Source: Streptomyces sp. NBC_00525 (GTDB taxonomy: Bacteria; Actinomycetota; Actinomycetes; Streptomycetales; Streptomycetaceae). Taken from it: a DNA stretch of 64,000 nt. Location: assembly GCF_036346595.1 (NCBI RefSeq), contig NZ_CP107834.1:1054001-1118000 (forward strand), read 5' to 3'. The notes beneath the pieces were generated by a model that was not told the DNA's origin, ran no database searches, and saw nothing but the letters and a program-made list of their open reading frames with translations. Of the stretch, positions 33,228 through 41,712 are shown piece by piece; positions within the stretch are counted from its first letter, which is position 1; every line of letters begins with the position of its first letter. The position numbers and the translations under genes are program-made.

Positions 33228-34385
33228 CTACAGGCCGACCTCGCGCATCAGCATGCCCACCTCGGTGTTGGTGAGCCGGCGCAGCCAGCCCGACTTCTGG
33301 TCGCCCAGGGCGATCGGGCCGAAGCCCGTACGCACCAGCCGGTCCACCGGGAAGCCCGCCTCGGCCAGCATCCGGCGCACGATGTGCTTGCGGCCCTCGT
33401 GCAGCGTGACCTCGACCAGGTAGTTCTTGCCGGTGTTCTCCACGACCCGGAAGTGGTCGGCGCGGGCGTAGCCGTCCTCCAGCTGGATGCCGTCCTTGAG
33501 CCGCTTGCCCAGGTCGCGCGGGAGCGGGCCCTGGATGGCCGCCAGATAGGTCTTCTTCACGCCGTACTTGGGGTGAGTGAGACGGTGGGCCAGCTCGCCG
33601 TGGTTGGTGAGCATGATGATGCCCTCGGTCTCGGTGTCCAGCCGGCCGACGTGGAAGAGGCGCGTCTCGCGGTTGGTGACGTAGTCGCCGAGGCACTGCC
33701 GCCCGTCCGGATCCTCCATCGAGGCGACGACCCCGGCCGGCTTGTTCAGCGCGAAGAACAGGTAGGACTGGGTGGCCACGGTCAGCCCGTCCACCTTGAT
33801 CTCGTCCTTGTGGACGTCGACGCGCATGCCCTGCTCGATGACGATCTCGCCGTTCACCTCGACCCTGCCCTGGTCGATCAGCTCCTCGCAGGCGCGGCGC
33901 GAGCCCATGCCGGCCCGGGCGAGCACCTTCTGCAGCCGCTCGCCCTCCTGCTCGGCGCCCGGGTGCGTCTTCGGGGTCCTGATCTCGGGCTTGTTCGCGT
34001 ACCGGTCGCGGTTGCGCTGCTCGATCTTCGCGTCCAGCTCGCGCGGGCGCGCCGGGGCGCCGTACGGGCCGCGCCGGGGGCCGCCCTTCGCGCCGCCGCC
34101 CTGCGGGCTCTTCGGGCCGCCCTTGGCGCCGCCCCGGGCCGCCGCGCCGCGCCCCTTGCGGGCACCGTCGGCGCCGGGCCGGTCGGAGCCCACCTCGTAG
34201 CGGCGCTCCTCGGGCCTGGGCTTGCGGGGGCGCTCCTCGTTCCGGCGGTCCTCGCGCTCGGAGCGGGGCGCCCGCGCGTTCGGGTTGCTGTTCCGGCCGG
34301 TGCCGCTGTGGTTCCTGCCGCTCCGGCCCCCGCCGCTGCCGCCGCTCCTGCCGCCGCTACCGCTGTTCCTGCCACTGCTTCGCAT
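33228..34385 (-). CDS. rluB: 23S rRNA pseudouridine synthase (RluB/RsuA family) with disordered basic N-terminus
   Basis: A 385-residue protein. The first ~145 residues are Gly/Arg/Lys/Ser-rich and disordered. An S4 RNA-binding domain follows (RLQKVLARAGMGSRRACEEL), then the synthase domain with catalytic Asp in VGRLDTETEG and the KKTYLAAIQG and GRKHIVRRMLA segments. It should modify 23S rRNA. ATG 34385 shares its A/TG with the scpB stop (TGATG), coupling the two. In actinobacteria rluB commonly follows scpAB. Confidence 0.92.
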   Translation of the reverse strand: MRSSGRNSGSGGRSGGSGGGRSGRNHSGTGRNSNPNARAPRSEREDRRNEERPRKPRPEERRYEVGSDRPGADGARKGRGAAARGGAKGGPKSPQGGGAKGGPRRGPYGAPARPRELDAKIEQRNRDRYANKPEIRTPKTHPGAEQEGERLQKVLARAGMGSRRACEELIDQGRVEVNGEIVIEQGMRVDVHKDEIKVDGLTVATQSYLFFALNKPAGVVASMEDPDGRQCLGDYVTNRETRLFHVGRLDTETEGIIMLTNHGELAHRLTHPKYGVKKTYLAAIQGPLPRDLGKRLKDGIQLEDGYARADHFRVVENTGKNYLVEVTLHEGRKHIVRRMLAEAGFPVDRLVRTGFGPIALGDQKSGWLRRLTNTEVGMLMREVGL

Positions 34386-35032
34386 CAAAAGTCCGTCTTG
34401 TCGTCTGCGTGAGTATCCGGGGTGTCCGGTGCGTCCGGATCGAACGACGGCACACCCTCTGGCGTCTCGGCCTCGATCGCGTCCGCCTCGGGGAGGAAGG
34501 GCGCGAGCTCCGGGAGCTCATCCAGGCCACGCAGGCCCATCCGCTCCAGAAAGTAGTTCGTCGTCCTGTACAGGATCGCACCTGTTTCGGGTTCCGTGCC
34601 CGCCTCCTCGACGAGGCCCCGCTGGAGCAGGGTCCGCATGACCCCGTCACAGTTCACGCCGCGCACCGCCGAGACCCGCGAGCGGCTCACCGGCTGCCGG
34701 TACGCGACCACCGCCAGGGTCTCCAGCGCCGCCTGGGTCAGCCGGGCGTGCTGGCCGTCCAGCACGAACCCCTCGACCGCCGCCGCGTACTCGGGCCGGG
34801 TGTAGAACCGCCAGCCGCCCGCGACGAGCCGCAGGTCGAAACCGCGCCGCTGCGCGGTGTACTCGCCGGCCAGTTCGCGCAGCGCGGCCGCCACGGCCCG
34901 GCGGGGCCGCTCCAGGATCTTCGCGAGGTGCTCCTCGGTGGCCGGCTCGTCCACGACCATCAGGACGGCCTCCAGGGCGGGCTTGAGGTCGAGATCCGCG
35001 ACCGGGGAGCCGGTGGGGCCCTGCTCGCTCAT
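34385..35032 (-). CDS. scpB: segregation and condensation protein ScpB
   Basis: A 215-residue protein with two winged-helix domains (about 15-90 and 95-170), including LTQAALETLAVVAYRQPVSRSRVSAVRGVN and RTTNYFLERMGLRGLDELPELAPF. It joins ScpA and SMC in condensin. The acidic C-terminal tail is typical of actinobacterial ScpB. ATG 35032 overlaps the scpA stop (ATGA). Confidence 0.94.
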   Translation of the reverse strand: MSEQGPTGSPVADLDLKPALEAVLMVVDEPATEEHLAKILERPRRAVAAALRELAGEYTAQRRGFDLRLVAGGWRFYTRPEYAAAVEGFVLDGQHARLTQAALETLAVVAYRQPVSRSRVSAVRGVNCDGVMRTLLQRGLVEEAGTEPETGAILYRTTNYFLERMGLRGLDELPELAPFLPEADAIEAETPEGVPSFDPDAPDTPDTHADDKTDF

Positions 35033-36021
35033 GGCGTCACGTCCTTCGGGGGGTGCGGTGAGGCGTCCGGGGCCTCCTGGTCGAACTCGTCCGTCACGGA
35101 TGGCTCGGCGCCCTCCCGCCCCGCCCAGCGCACCATCAGCTCCCCGAGCGCCACGTCCTGGTCCAGGGCGACGGCCTTCTCCCGGTACAGCTCCAGCAGG
35201 GCGAGGAAGCGGGCGACGACGGTGAGGGTGTCCGGGGCGTCCGCGGTCAGCTCCCGGAAGCTGATCTCCCCCGCCTCGCGGACCCGCGCCACCACGATGC
35301 CCGCCTGCTCGCGCACGCTGACCAGCGGGGCGTGGATGTGGTCGACGTACACCTGGGGCCGGGGCCGGGGCCGCATCGCCTTCACGGCCAGCCGGGCGAA
35401 GCCCTCGGCGCCGATGCTGATGACGACGTCCGGCAGCAGTTCGGCGTGGTGCGGTTCGAGGCCGACGGTACGGGGGAAGCGGCGGGCCTCGGACGCGAGG
35501 CGGTCGCTGAAGATCCCGGCGACCCTCTTGTACGCGCGGTACTGCAGGAGCCGGGCGAAGAGCAGGTCCCTGGCCTCCAGGAGCGCCAGGTCCGCCTCGT
35601 CCTCCACCTCGGCCGCCGGGAGCAGCCGGGCGGCCTTGAGGTCGAGGAGGGTCGCGGCGACCACCAGGAACTCGGTCGTCTGGTCCAGGTCCCAGTCGGG
35701 GCCCATGGCCCGGATGTGGGCCATGAACTCGTCGGTGACCTTCGACAGCGCGACCTCGGTCACATCCATCTTGTGCTTGGAGATCAGCTGGAGCAGCAGA
35801 TCGAAGGGCCCCTCGAAGTTGGCCAGCCGCACGGTGAACCGGCCGTCGCCGGAAGCGGGCGCGGACGCCTCGGATTCGGGGGCGCCGGCGGGCGCGGGCG
35901 GCTCGGGGGCTCTGGGGTCCCCGGCGGTCTCGGGCCGCGTCTCCACGGGCGCGGCGCCCGCCCCGGGTCCGCGCCCCAGCGGGCGGCGGGCGGTGCGGGC
36001 GGGCTCGTCGGGTGTCGGCAT
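35029..36021 (-). CDS. scpA: segregation and condensation protein ScpA (kleisin)
   Basis: A 330-residue kleisin. An N-terminal Pro/Ala-rich extension (about 60 residues) precedes the conserved core: FTVRLANFEGPFDLLLQLIS, DLDQTTEFLVVAATLLDLKAARLLP and a C-terminal winged helix (ALLELYREKAVALDQD). It bridges SMC heads. It starts at ATG 36021, 72 bases after the small basic protein gene, and overlaps scpB. Confidence 0.94.
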   Translation of the reverse strand: MPTPDEPARTARRPLGRGPGAGAAPVETRPETAGDPRAPEPPAPAGAPESEASAPASGDGRFTVRLANFEGPFDLLLQLISKHKMDVTEVALSKVTDEFMAHIRAMGPDWDLDQTTEFLVVAATLLDLKAARLLPAAEVEDEADLALLEARDLLFARLLQYRAYKRVAGIFSDRLASEARRFPRTVGLEPHHAELLPDVVISIGAEGFARLAVKAMRPRPRPQVYVDHIHAPLVSVREQAGIVVARVREAGEISFRELTADAPDTLTVVARFLALLELYREKAVALDQDVALGELMVRWAGREGAEPSVTDEFDQEAPDASPHPPKDVTP

Positions 36022-36093
36022 GGAGGTCCAGGTGCGCGGAAGGGGATACGGCGGCGGGCGGCGGCCCCTCGGGGCAGGCTACCCGCGTGCCGG

Positions 36094-36684
36094 TCAGCGG
36101 CCGCGCAGTCGCCGTACGAGGATGCTCGCGTCGCCGCGGGACTCCAGGTCGGCCAGGACCACGGCGACCGCCTCGCGGACGATCCGGCCCCGGTCCACGG
36201 CGAGGCCGTGCTCGCCGCGCAGGACGAGGCGCGCGTGCTCCAGGTCCATCAGCTCCTCGGCGGAGACGTAGACCGTGATCTTCTCGTCGTGGCGCTCGCG
36301 GCCGCTGGGCCGCCGGTTCGCCCCGCGTCCGCCGCGCCGGCGCTGCTGCTGCACCACGGGGGCCTGGGCCGGTTCCCGCTCGGCGGGCTGCTGCGGGCGG
36401 CGGGCGGCCTGCGCGGCGACCGCGACCCGGTCGCCGGCCTCGCCCCGGCTGCGCGAGTCGCCCGTGTCGGCGCCGGCCGTCGAGTGCTCGGGGCGGGCGG
36501 GTGCGGTGCCGGGGTCCGGGGCGGCCTCCCCGGCGGCGTCGGTGCCGGGTTCGTTCTCACCGGCCGGAGCCGGCACCCGGACCTCGGCGGCGTTCGCCTT
36601 GCGCCTCCGTTCGGCGGGCGACGAGGACTGCAGCCCCATCCCCCCGGTCGTACGGAACAGTTCGTCGGCTCCGGGCAGACTCAC
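36094..36684 (-). CDS. small ParA-linked protein with basic disordered N-terminus and RHH-like C-terminus
   Basis: A 196-residue protein. Residues 1-~130 are low-complexity (Pro/Ala/Gln/Arg). The C-terminal ~60 residues (KITVYVSAEELMDLEHARLV..., DRGRIVREAVAVVLADLESRG) look like a ribbon-helix-helix DNA-binding fold. GTG 36684 overlaps the parA stop by GTGA; a longer start at 36696 is less likely. The link to a ParA ATPase and to scpAB suggests a DNA-segregation adaptor, perhaps a ParB substitute. That is inference; I do not know a characterised homologue. Confidence 0.7.
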   Translation of the reverse strand: MSLPGADELFRTTGGMGLQSSSPAERRRKANAAEVRVPAPAGENEPGTDAAGEAAPDPGTAPARPEHSTAGADTGDSRSRGEAGDRVAVAAQAARRPQQPAEREPAQAPVVQQQRRRGGRGANRRPSGRERHDEKITVYVSAEELMDLEHARLVLRGEHGLAVDRGRIVREAVAVVLADLESRGDASILVRRLRGR

Positions 36685-37841
36685 TCGGCGTGACACCGGG
36701 CGAGCACCTCCCTGGCGAGCTGGCGATAGGCGGCGGCACCGACCGAGTTGGAGGCGTACGTGGTGATGGGCTCACCGGCGACCGTGGTCTCCGGGAAGCG
36801 GACCGTGCGCCCGATGACCGTGTGGTAGACGTGGTCGTCGAATGCCTCGACGACGCGCGCCAGGACCTCGCGGCTGTGCACCGTACGGGAGTCGTACATG
36901 GTGGCGAGGATGCCGTCGAGCTCCAGCTCCGGGTTGAGCCGCTCCTGGACCTTCTCGATGGTCTCGGTGAGCAGGGCGACCCCGCGCAGCGCGAAGAACT
37001 CGCACTCGAGCGGCACTATGACCTTGTGCGCGGCGGTCAGCGCGTTCACCGTGAGCAGGCCGAGCGAGGGCTGGCAGTCGATCACGATGTAGTCGTAGTC
37101 GGCCATCAGCGGCTTGAGGGCGCGCTGCAGCGTGGACTCGCGGGCCACCTCGCTGACGAGCTGCACCTCGGCCGCGGAGAGGTCGATGTTGCTGGGGAGC
37201 AGGTCCATGTTGGGGACCGCGGTCTTCAGCAGGACCTCGTCGGCCGCCATGCCCCGCTCCATGAGCAGGTTGTAGACGGTCAGGTCCAGCTCCATCGGGT
37301 TGACCCCGAGGCCGACCGAGAGGGCGCCCTGCGGGTCGAAGTCGACGAGCAGGACACGGCGTCCGTACTCCGCGAGTGCCGCGCCCAGGTTGATGGTCGA
37401 CGTCGTCTTGCCGACGCCGCCCTTCTGGTTGCACATCGCGATGATCTTCGCGGGGCCGTGATCGGTCAGCGGGCCCGGAATCGGGAAGTAGGGCAGGGGG
37501 CGGCCGGTCGGGCCGATCCGCTCGCGGCGCTGGCGGGCCGCGTCCGGCGCGAGCGTGGCCGCGTACTCCGGATCGGGCTCGTACTCGGCGTCGGGGTCGT
37601 AGAAGTGCCCCTGGGGCGTCTCGTCGAAGTCGGCGAGGGGGGCGGTGTCCCGGCCACTCTCGTTGCCGGCCATGGCGTTCACGTGTAGGCCGTCCATCAT
37701 CTGGGGGACTGTCGTCATGTGCTGGTGGGTGGCGAAGGTGCGGACAGCGACGGAGCCGACAGCCTCCAGCCCGTGCGGGCTCCGGCCCCGTGCGGGCATC
37801 CCTGGTCGAACACCTCCGGGAGTAATTGTCGACTCATTCAC
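36681..37841 (-). CDS. parA: ParA/Soj-type chromosome partition ATPase
   Basis: A 386-residue protein. The first ~130 residues are an unusual acidic/Pro-rich extension. The ATPase follows with the deviant Walker A KGGVGKTT (MCNQKGGVGKTTSTINLGAALA split), DFDPQGALSVGLG and YDYIVIDCQPSLGLLT. No parB follows; a small RHH-like protein does. It is probably a second ParA beside the oriC-linked parAB. GTG 37841 has AAGGAGGT about 10 bases upstream, a slightly long gap. A TATCGATA palindrome lies at 37878. Confidence 0.9.
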   Translation of the reverse strand: MNESTITPGGVRPGMPARGRSPHGLEAVGSVAVRTFATHQHMTTVPQMMDGLHVNAMAGNESGRDTAPLADFDETPQGHFYDPDAEYEPDPEYAATLAPDAARQRRERIGPTGRPLPYFPIPGPLTDHGPAKIIAMCNQKGGVGKTTSTINLGAALAEYGRRVLLVDFDPQGALSVGLGVNPMELDLTVYNLLMERGMAADEVLLKTAVPNMDLLPSNIDLSAAEVQLVSEVARESTLQRALKPLMADYDYIVIDCQPSLGLLTVNALTAAHKVIVPLECEFFALRGVALLTETIEKVQERLNPELELDGILATMYDSRTVHSREVLARVVEAFDDHVYHTVIGRTVRFPETTVAGEPITTYASNSVGAAAYRQLAREVLARCHAE

Positions 37842-38165
37842 AAGTCGTCTTACCTCCTTGGACGTGACCAGGAAACTTATCGATAGGTCAGCGTGGCACC
37901 ATGCCGACGATTGGCGACTCTATGGCGTGTCCCCTGTCCGCAGCAACACAATCCGCCGGACCCGGCACGTTGTGTCGGCAATCGAACGCCCCGCTGTCAA
38001 GGGCGCGCCGTGCCCGGCGCACACTTTTCCCGAGTGTACGAAACGGTTGAATGGTTACGTTCACGACGAGTTGCTCGGGGGCGCGCGGGCTCCGGGCATG
38101 CCTCCGGCCGGACCTTGACAACAAGGTCCGGCCGGTCACGCGGAGTTGACGAAGTCGGTTGACCG
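37842..38165. other. 324-bp intergenic region (parA / ald)
   Basis: It holds the parA Shine-Dalgarno and TATCGATA (37878-37885) at the left and the ald terminator (38104-38135) at the right. No gene or recombinase remnant is seen between them. Confidence 0.5.
38104..38135 (-). terminator. terminator after ald
   Basis: Perfect 14-base arms (CCGGCCGGACCTTG and complement) around ACAA, 30 bases past the ald stop. Confidence 0.7.
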
Positions 38166-39281
38166 TCAGCCGATGAGCGAACTCAGTTCGACGTGGTCGA
38201 GGCCGTGCGCCTCCGCCACCTCGCGATAAACCACCTGTCCGTCATGGGTGTTGAGGCCCTTGGCGAGGGCGGCGTCGCGGCGCAGCGCCTCCTGCCAGCC
38301 CCGGTTGGCCAGCTCCACGATGTACGGCAGCGTGGCGTTGGTGAGGGCGTACGTCGAGGTGTTGGGCACCGCGCCGGGCATGTTGGCGACGCAGTAGAAG
38401 ACCGAGTTGTGCACCGTGAAGGTGGGCTCGGCGTGGGTCGTGGCGTGCGAGTCCTCGAAGCAGCCGCCCTGGTCGATCGCGATGTCGACAAGTACACTTC
38501 CGGGCTTCATCTTGGCGACCAGCTCGTTGGTGACCAGCTTCGGCGCCTTGGCGCCGGGGATGAGCACGGCACCGATGACGAGGTCGGCCTCGACGACCGC
38601 CTTCTCCAGCTCGAAGGCGTTGGAGACGACCGTCTGCACCTTGGTGCCGAAGATCTTGTCCGCCTCGCGGAGCTTGTTGATGTCCTTGTCGAGCAGGGTG
38701 ACGTGGAAGCCGAGGCCCACGGCGATCTGAGTGGCGTTCCAGCCGGAGACGCCGCCGCCGATGACGACGGCCCGGCCGGCCGCCGTACCGGGCACGCCGC
38801 CCGGCAGCACACCACGGCCGCCGGCCGAGCGCATCAGGTGGTACGCGCCGACCTGCGGGGCCAGCCGGCCCGCGACCTCGGACATCGGGGCGAGCAGCGG
38901 CAGCGCGCGGTTCGCGGTCTCGACGGTCTCGTAGGCGATGGCGGTGGTGCCCGACTCCAGCAGGGCGTCGGTGCACTCGCGGGAGGCGGCGAGGTGCAGG
39001 TAGGTGAAGAGGGTCTGGCCCTTGCGGAGGCGGTGGTACTCCTCGGCGACCGGCTCCTTGACCTTGAGCAGCAGGTCGGCGGCGGCCCAGACCTCGTCGG
39101 CGGTCTCCAGGATGGCCGCCCCGGCCGCCACGTACTCCTCGTCGGTGATGGAGGAGCCCGCGCCGGCACTCCGCTCGACGACGACCTGGTGGCCGTGGCG
39201 GACGAGCTCATGCACACCGGCAGGCGTGATCGCCACGCGGAACTCGTTGTTCTTGACTTCGCGGGGGATGCCGACCTTCAT
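38166..39281 (-). CDS. ald: L-alanine dehydrogenase
   Basis: A 371-residue enzyme of exact family length. MKVGIPREVKNNEFRVAITP contains Arg and Lys active-site residues; the Rossmann motif is VVIGGGVSGWNATQIA, and HNSVFYCVANMPGAVPNTST is diagnostic. It interconverts L-alanine and pyruvate with NADH, supporting nitrogen and redox balance during growth. ATG 39281 gives the usual start; GTG 39290 is an alternative. It stands as a single gene between two hairpin/AT-rich regions. The upstream 172-base gap is AT-rich (39395-39455) and should hold its promoter. Confidence 0.95.
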   Translation of the reverse strand: MKVGIPREVKNNEFRVAITPAGVHELVRHGHQVVVERSAGAGSSITDEEYVAAGAAILETADEVWAAADLLLKVKEPVAEEYHRLRKGQTLFTYLHLAASRECTDALLESGTTAIAYETVETANRALPLLAPMSEVAGRLAPQVGAYHLMRSAGGRGVLPGGVPGTAAGRAVVIGGGVSGWNATQIAVGLGFHVTLLDKDINKLREADKIFGTKVQTVVSNAFELEKAVVEADLVIGAVLIPGAKAPKLVTNELVAKMKPGSVLVDIAIDQGGCFEDSHATTHAEPTFTVHNSVFYCVANMPGAVPNTSTYALTNATLPYIVELANRGWQEALRRDAALAKGLNTHDGQVVYREVAEAHGLDHVELSSLIG

Positions 39282-39453
39282 GTCGATCACGGTCCTTGGC
39301 TCAGAGGATAATCCGGGCACAGCGCTGCAAAAGGGGTAGTTGCATCGCATGTGAAGGCACCGCGAACGGGCGCGGTACAGCCAGTCTAATGAAGGACTTC
39401 CAGCTGTCTAGCCTTGCAAAGCATTATTTTTCCCTAGAAGCACTGCGGATTTC

Positions 39454-41490
39454 TTAGGCCGGACTCGTTCCGCCCAGCAATCGGTCGGCCGTACCCCGGT
39501 GCAGCCCGGCCGCCGCCGGGTCGCCGAGGCGGTCCAGGGTGTCGGCGAGCCGGAGCTCCAGCGCCGCCTGCAACCGCACGTCCCCGACCCGCCGCGCCCA
39601 CTCCACCGCCTCCCGGCAGGTGCGCAGCGACTCCTGCGGCCGGCCCGCGTACTCCTGAACGCGGGCCGTCTCACTGAGCGCCCGCGCCTGGGCCGGCAGA
39701 TCGCCGAGCCTGCGGTGGCCGGCCGCGGCGGCCCGCCAGTTGCGCAGCGCCTCCCCGTACCGCCCGGCGTAGGTGTGGACGGCGCCGAGCCGTCCGTAGA
39801 GGCGCGCCGCCTCGGCCGCCTCGCCCTGGGTGAGGCGCTGGGCGAGCGCCCGCCCGTACCAGTCGGAGGCCCGGTGGTAGTCGCCCAGCTCCGCGTAGGC
39901 GCCGCCGATGGACTCCATGGCCCGCCCGGTGGCGTACGGGTCCTTCGCGGCCCGCCCGGCGTCCAGCGCCTCCCGGTAGCGGGCCAGCGCCTCCTTCGTC
40001 CGGCCGGTCCCGGCGTCCAGGTCGGCCAGGTTGAGCAGGGCCGCCGCCCGTTCGCGGGGCAGGTCGCGGCGGACCGCGACGGCCAGCACCAGGCCGTGCA
40101 GGGCGTACAGGTCGGGCGCCGCGGCGTCGGTGCCCTCGTGGGCGGCCAGGGCCCGCACCAGCGCCGCGACCAGCCTGCGGGCCAGGGTGTCCAGCTCGCC
40201 GTCCTGCACGGCGGCCCGTGCGGCGGCCAGCAGCGCGGGCCTGCGGGCGCGCAGCCAGGCGGCGGCCGCGTCCGGGCCGGGGAAGCGCAGCGTGCGCGGG
40301 AGCCCGGCGAGCCGGCGGCGGGCCGGGGAGCCCTCCGGTTCGGTGACGGCCCGGCAGGACTGGAGCAGGCGCACGGTGCGCTCCAGCATGCGGGCGCGGG
40401 CGAGCTGGATCTCGGCCGGGCGGTCCCGGTCGTCCAGCAGGGCCCGCAGCAGCCCGGCGAGGCAGCCCGGCACCTCGTACTGCGGTTCCTCGACGTCCTC
40501 CTCGCGGCGCAGCAGCCCGAGCGTCACGAAGTCGTCGAGGGTGCTCCGGGCGGCCGACACGGAGCAGCCGGCCAGCGCGGAGGCGGTGTGGGCGTCGGCG
40601 AGGCCGCCGGGGGCGAGGGCGAGCAGGCGCAGTATCCGGGCCGGGGTGGCGGGCAGCGAGTCGTGGACGAGGCGGAAGGCCCGGATCAGCGGGCGGGCCC
40701 CGGCCGGTGCCTCGGCGTCGTCCGGCAGCGCGCGCAGCCGGCGCGTGGCGTCGGCCACGGAGGCGGTCGGGCGGGCGGCGAGCCAGCCGCCGACCAGGGC
40801 GAGCGCGGCGGGCTGTCCGCCGCACTCCTCGGCCATGGTCTGCGCGGCCAGCGGGTCCACGGTGATCCTGACCTGGCCGGTGGCGCGGCCCAGGAGCTGG
40901 ACGGCGGAGCCGGTGTCCAGGCCGCCGATGGTGCAGGGGCGGACGCCGGGGATGCCGGTGAGCGGGCCGCCGGACGTGGCGACGACCAGGCAGTCCGGGT
41001 TGTCCGGGAGCAGCGGGTCGACCTGTTCGGCGTCCGGCGCGTCGTCGAGCAGGAGCAGGGCGCGGCGGGTGGCCAGGGCCTCGCGGAGCGTCTCGGTGAG
41101 TTCGTCCTCGTCGGCGCCGGGCGGGCCGGCGATGCCGAGCCGGTCCAGGAGGGCGCGGGCGGCGCGTTCGGTGGGGACGGGGGTGCCGTCGTTGCCGGTG
41201 AGCCGGACGCGCAGCAGCCCGTCCGGGTAGTCGCCGGACTCCAGGAGCCCGCGGGCGAGTTCGGCGGCCAGCGCGGTGCGGCCGGAGCCGGGGCGTCCGG
41301 CGATCAGGAGGACCCGTGCGCGGGCGCTGCGGCGGCCGGCCATGGTGTCGAGTCCGGCGCGCTCGATGTCGGCGCGCAGTTGTTTCAACTCCCGTTCGCG
41401 GCCGAAGAATCGGGCCGATTCACGGACGGCAGGCTCCTCGGTCCCCGCTGCCTCGGCCGGGCCGCTGGTGTCCACCGCCTGATCCGTCAC
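39454..41490 (-). CDS. NB-ARC/STAND-like ATPase with C-terminal TPR repeats
   Basis: A 678-residue protein. A FFGRERELKQL segment opens the domain, followed by a P-loop-like IAGRPGSGRTALAAELA with Arg71 in the Lys position, Walker B-like ALLLLDDAPD, and an ARC-like winged region. From about residue 480 come TPR units (ALARYREALDAGRAAKDPYA, HRASDWYGRALAQRLTQGEA, GRYGEALRNWRAAAAGHRRL). There is no N-terminal DNA-binding domain, so it is not a full AfsR/SARP. It may be a signalling scaffold. GTG 41490 is chosen with GGAG 8 bases upstream. Placed between ald and a NUDIX gene. Confidence 0.8.
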   Translation of the reverse strand: MTDQAVDTSGPAEAAGTEEPAVRESARFFGRERELKQLRADIERAGLDTMAGRRSARARVLLIAGRPGSGRTALAAELARGLLESGDYPDGLLRVRLTGNDGTPVPTERAARALLDRLGIAGPPGADEDELTETLREALATRRALLLLDDAPDAEQVDPLLPDNPDCLVVATSGGPLTGIPGVRPCTIGGLDTGSAVQLLGRATGQVRITVDPLAAQTMAEECGGQPAALALVGGWLAARPTASVADATRRLRALPDDAEAPAGARPLIRAFRLVHDSLPATPARILRLLALAPGGLADAHTASALAGCSVSAARSTLDDFVTLGLLRREEDVEEPQYEVPGCLAGLLRALLDDRDRPAEIQLARARMLERTVRLLQSCRAVTEPEGSPARRRLAGLPRTLRFPGPDAAAAWLRARRPALLAAARAAVQDGELDTLARRLVAALVRALAAHEGTDAAAPDLYALHGLVLAVAVRRDLPRERAAALLNLADLDAGTGRTKEALARYREALDAGRAAKDPYATGRAMESIGGAYAELGDYHRASDWYGRALAQRLTQGEAAEAARLYGRLGAVHTYAGRYGEALRNWRAAAAGHRRLGDLPAQARALSETARVQEYAGRPQESLRTCREAVEWARRVGDVRLQAALELRLADTLDRLGDPAAAGLHRGTADRLLGGTSPA

Positions 41491-41599
41491 GGGCCACGCT
41501 CCACTTCGCCGCACGCCTCGCCCGCCGGGACTCCGGTCAGGGCATTTCGAAGCGTAGTTCAGGCGGATGGACGGACGAGGTGGAGCGCGTCCCGGACAT

Positions 41600-41634
41600 C
41601 CCCCGATCGGATCAGCATTTTTTACGATCGGGGG
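41600..41634. other. hairpin before the 28-bp repeats
   Basis: Perfect 10-base arms (CCCCCGATCG 41600-41609 and CGATCGGGGG 41625-41634) flank an AT-rich loop containing a T run. It could be a terminator or operator. Confidence 0.5.
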
Positions 41635-41709
41635 CCGGTGGTCGGCGGCCGGGGACCGCCGGCCGGTGGTCGGCGGCCGGGAATCGTGGGCCGGTGGTCG
41701 GCGGCCGGG
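41634..41709. repeat. three tandem repeats of 28-bp period
   Basis: The 20-base core GCCGGTGGTCGGCGGCCGGG occurs identically at 41634, 41662 and 41690, each followed by an 8-base variable spacer (GACCGCCG, AATCGTGG). The core is itself partly self-complementary (GGCC...GGCC). It lies between the NB-ARC-like gene and the NUDIX gene. Confidence 0.85.
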
Positions 41710-41712
41710 CTG

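Larger units (their letters stand above)
41491..41712. other. 222-bp intergenic region with hairpin and repeats
   Basis: Contains the hairpin at 41600-41634 and three 28-bp-period repeats. No gene is seen. Confidence 0.6.

Noticed and set aside
41634..41709. possible CRISPR-like array
   Set aside because: Only three units, 8-base spacers, and no cas genes; it is a simple tandem repeat.
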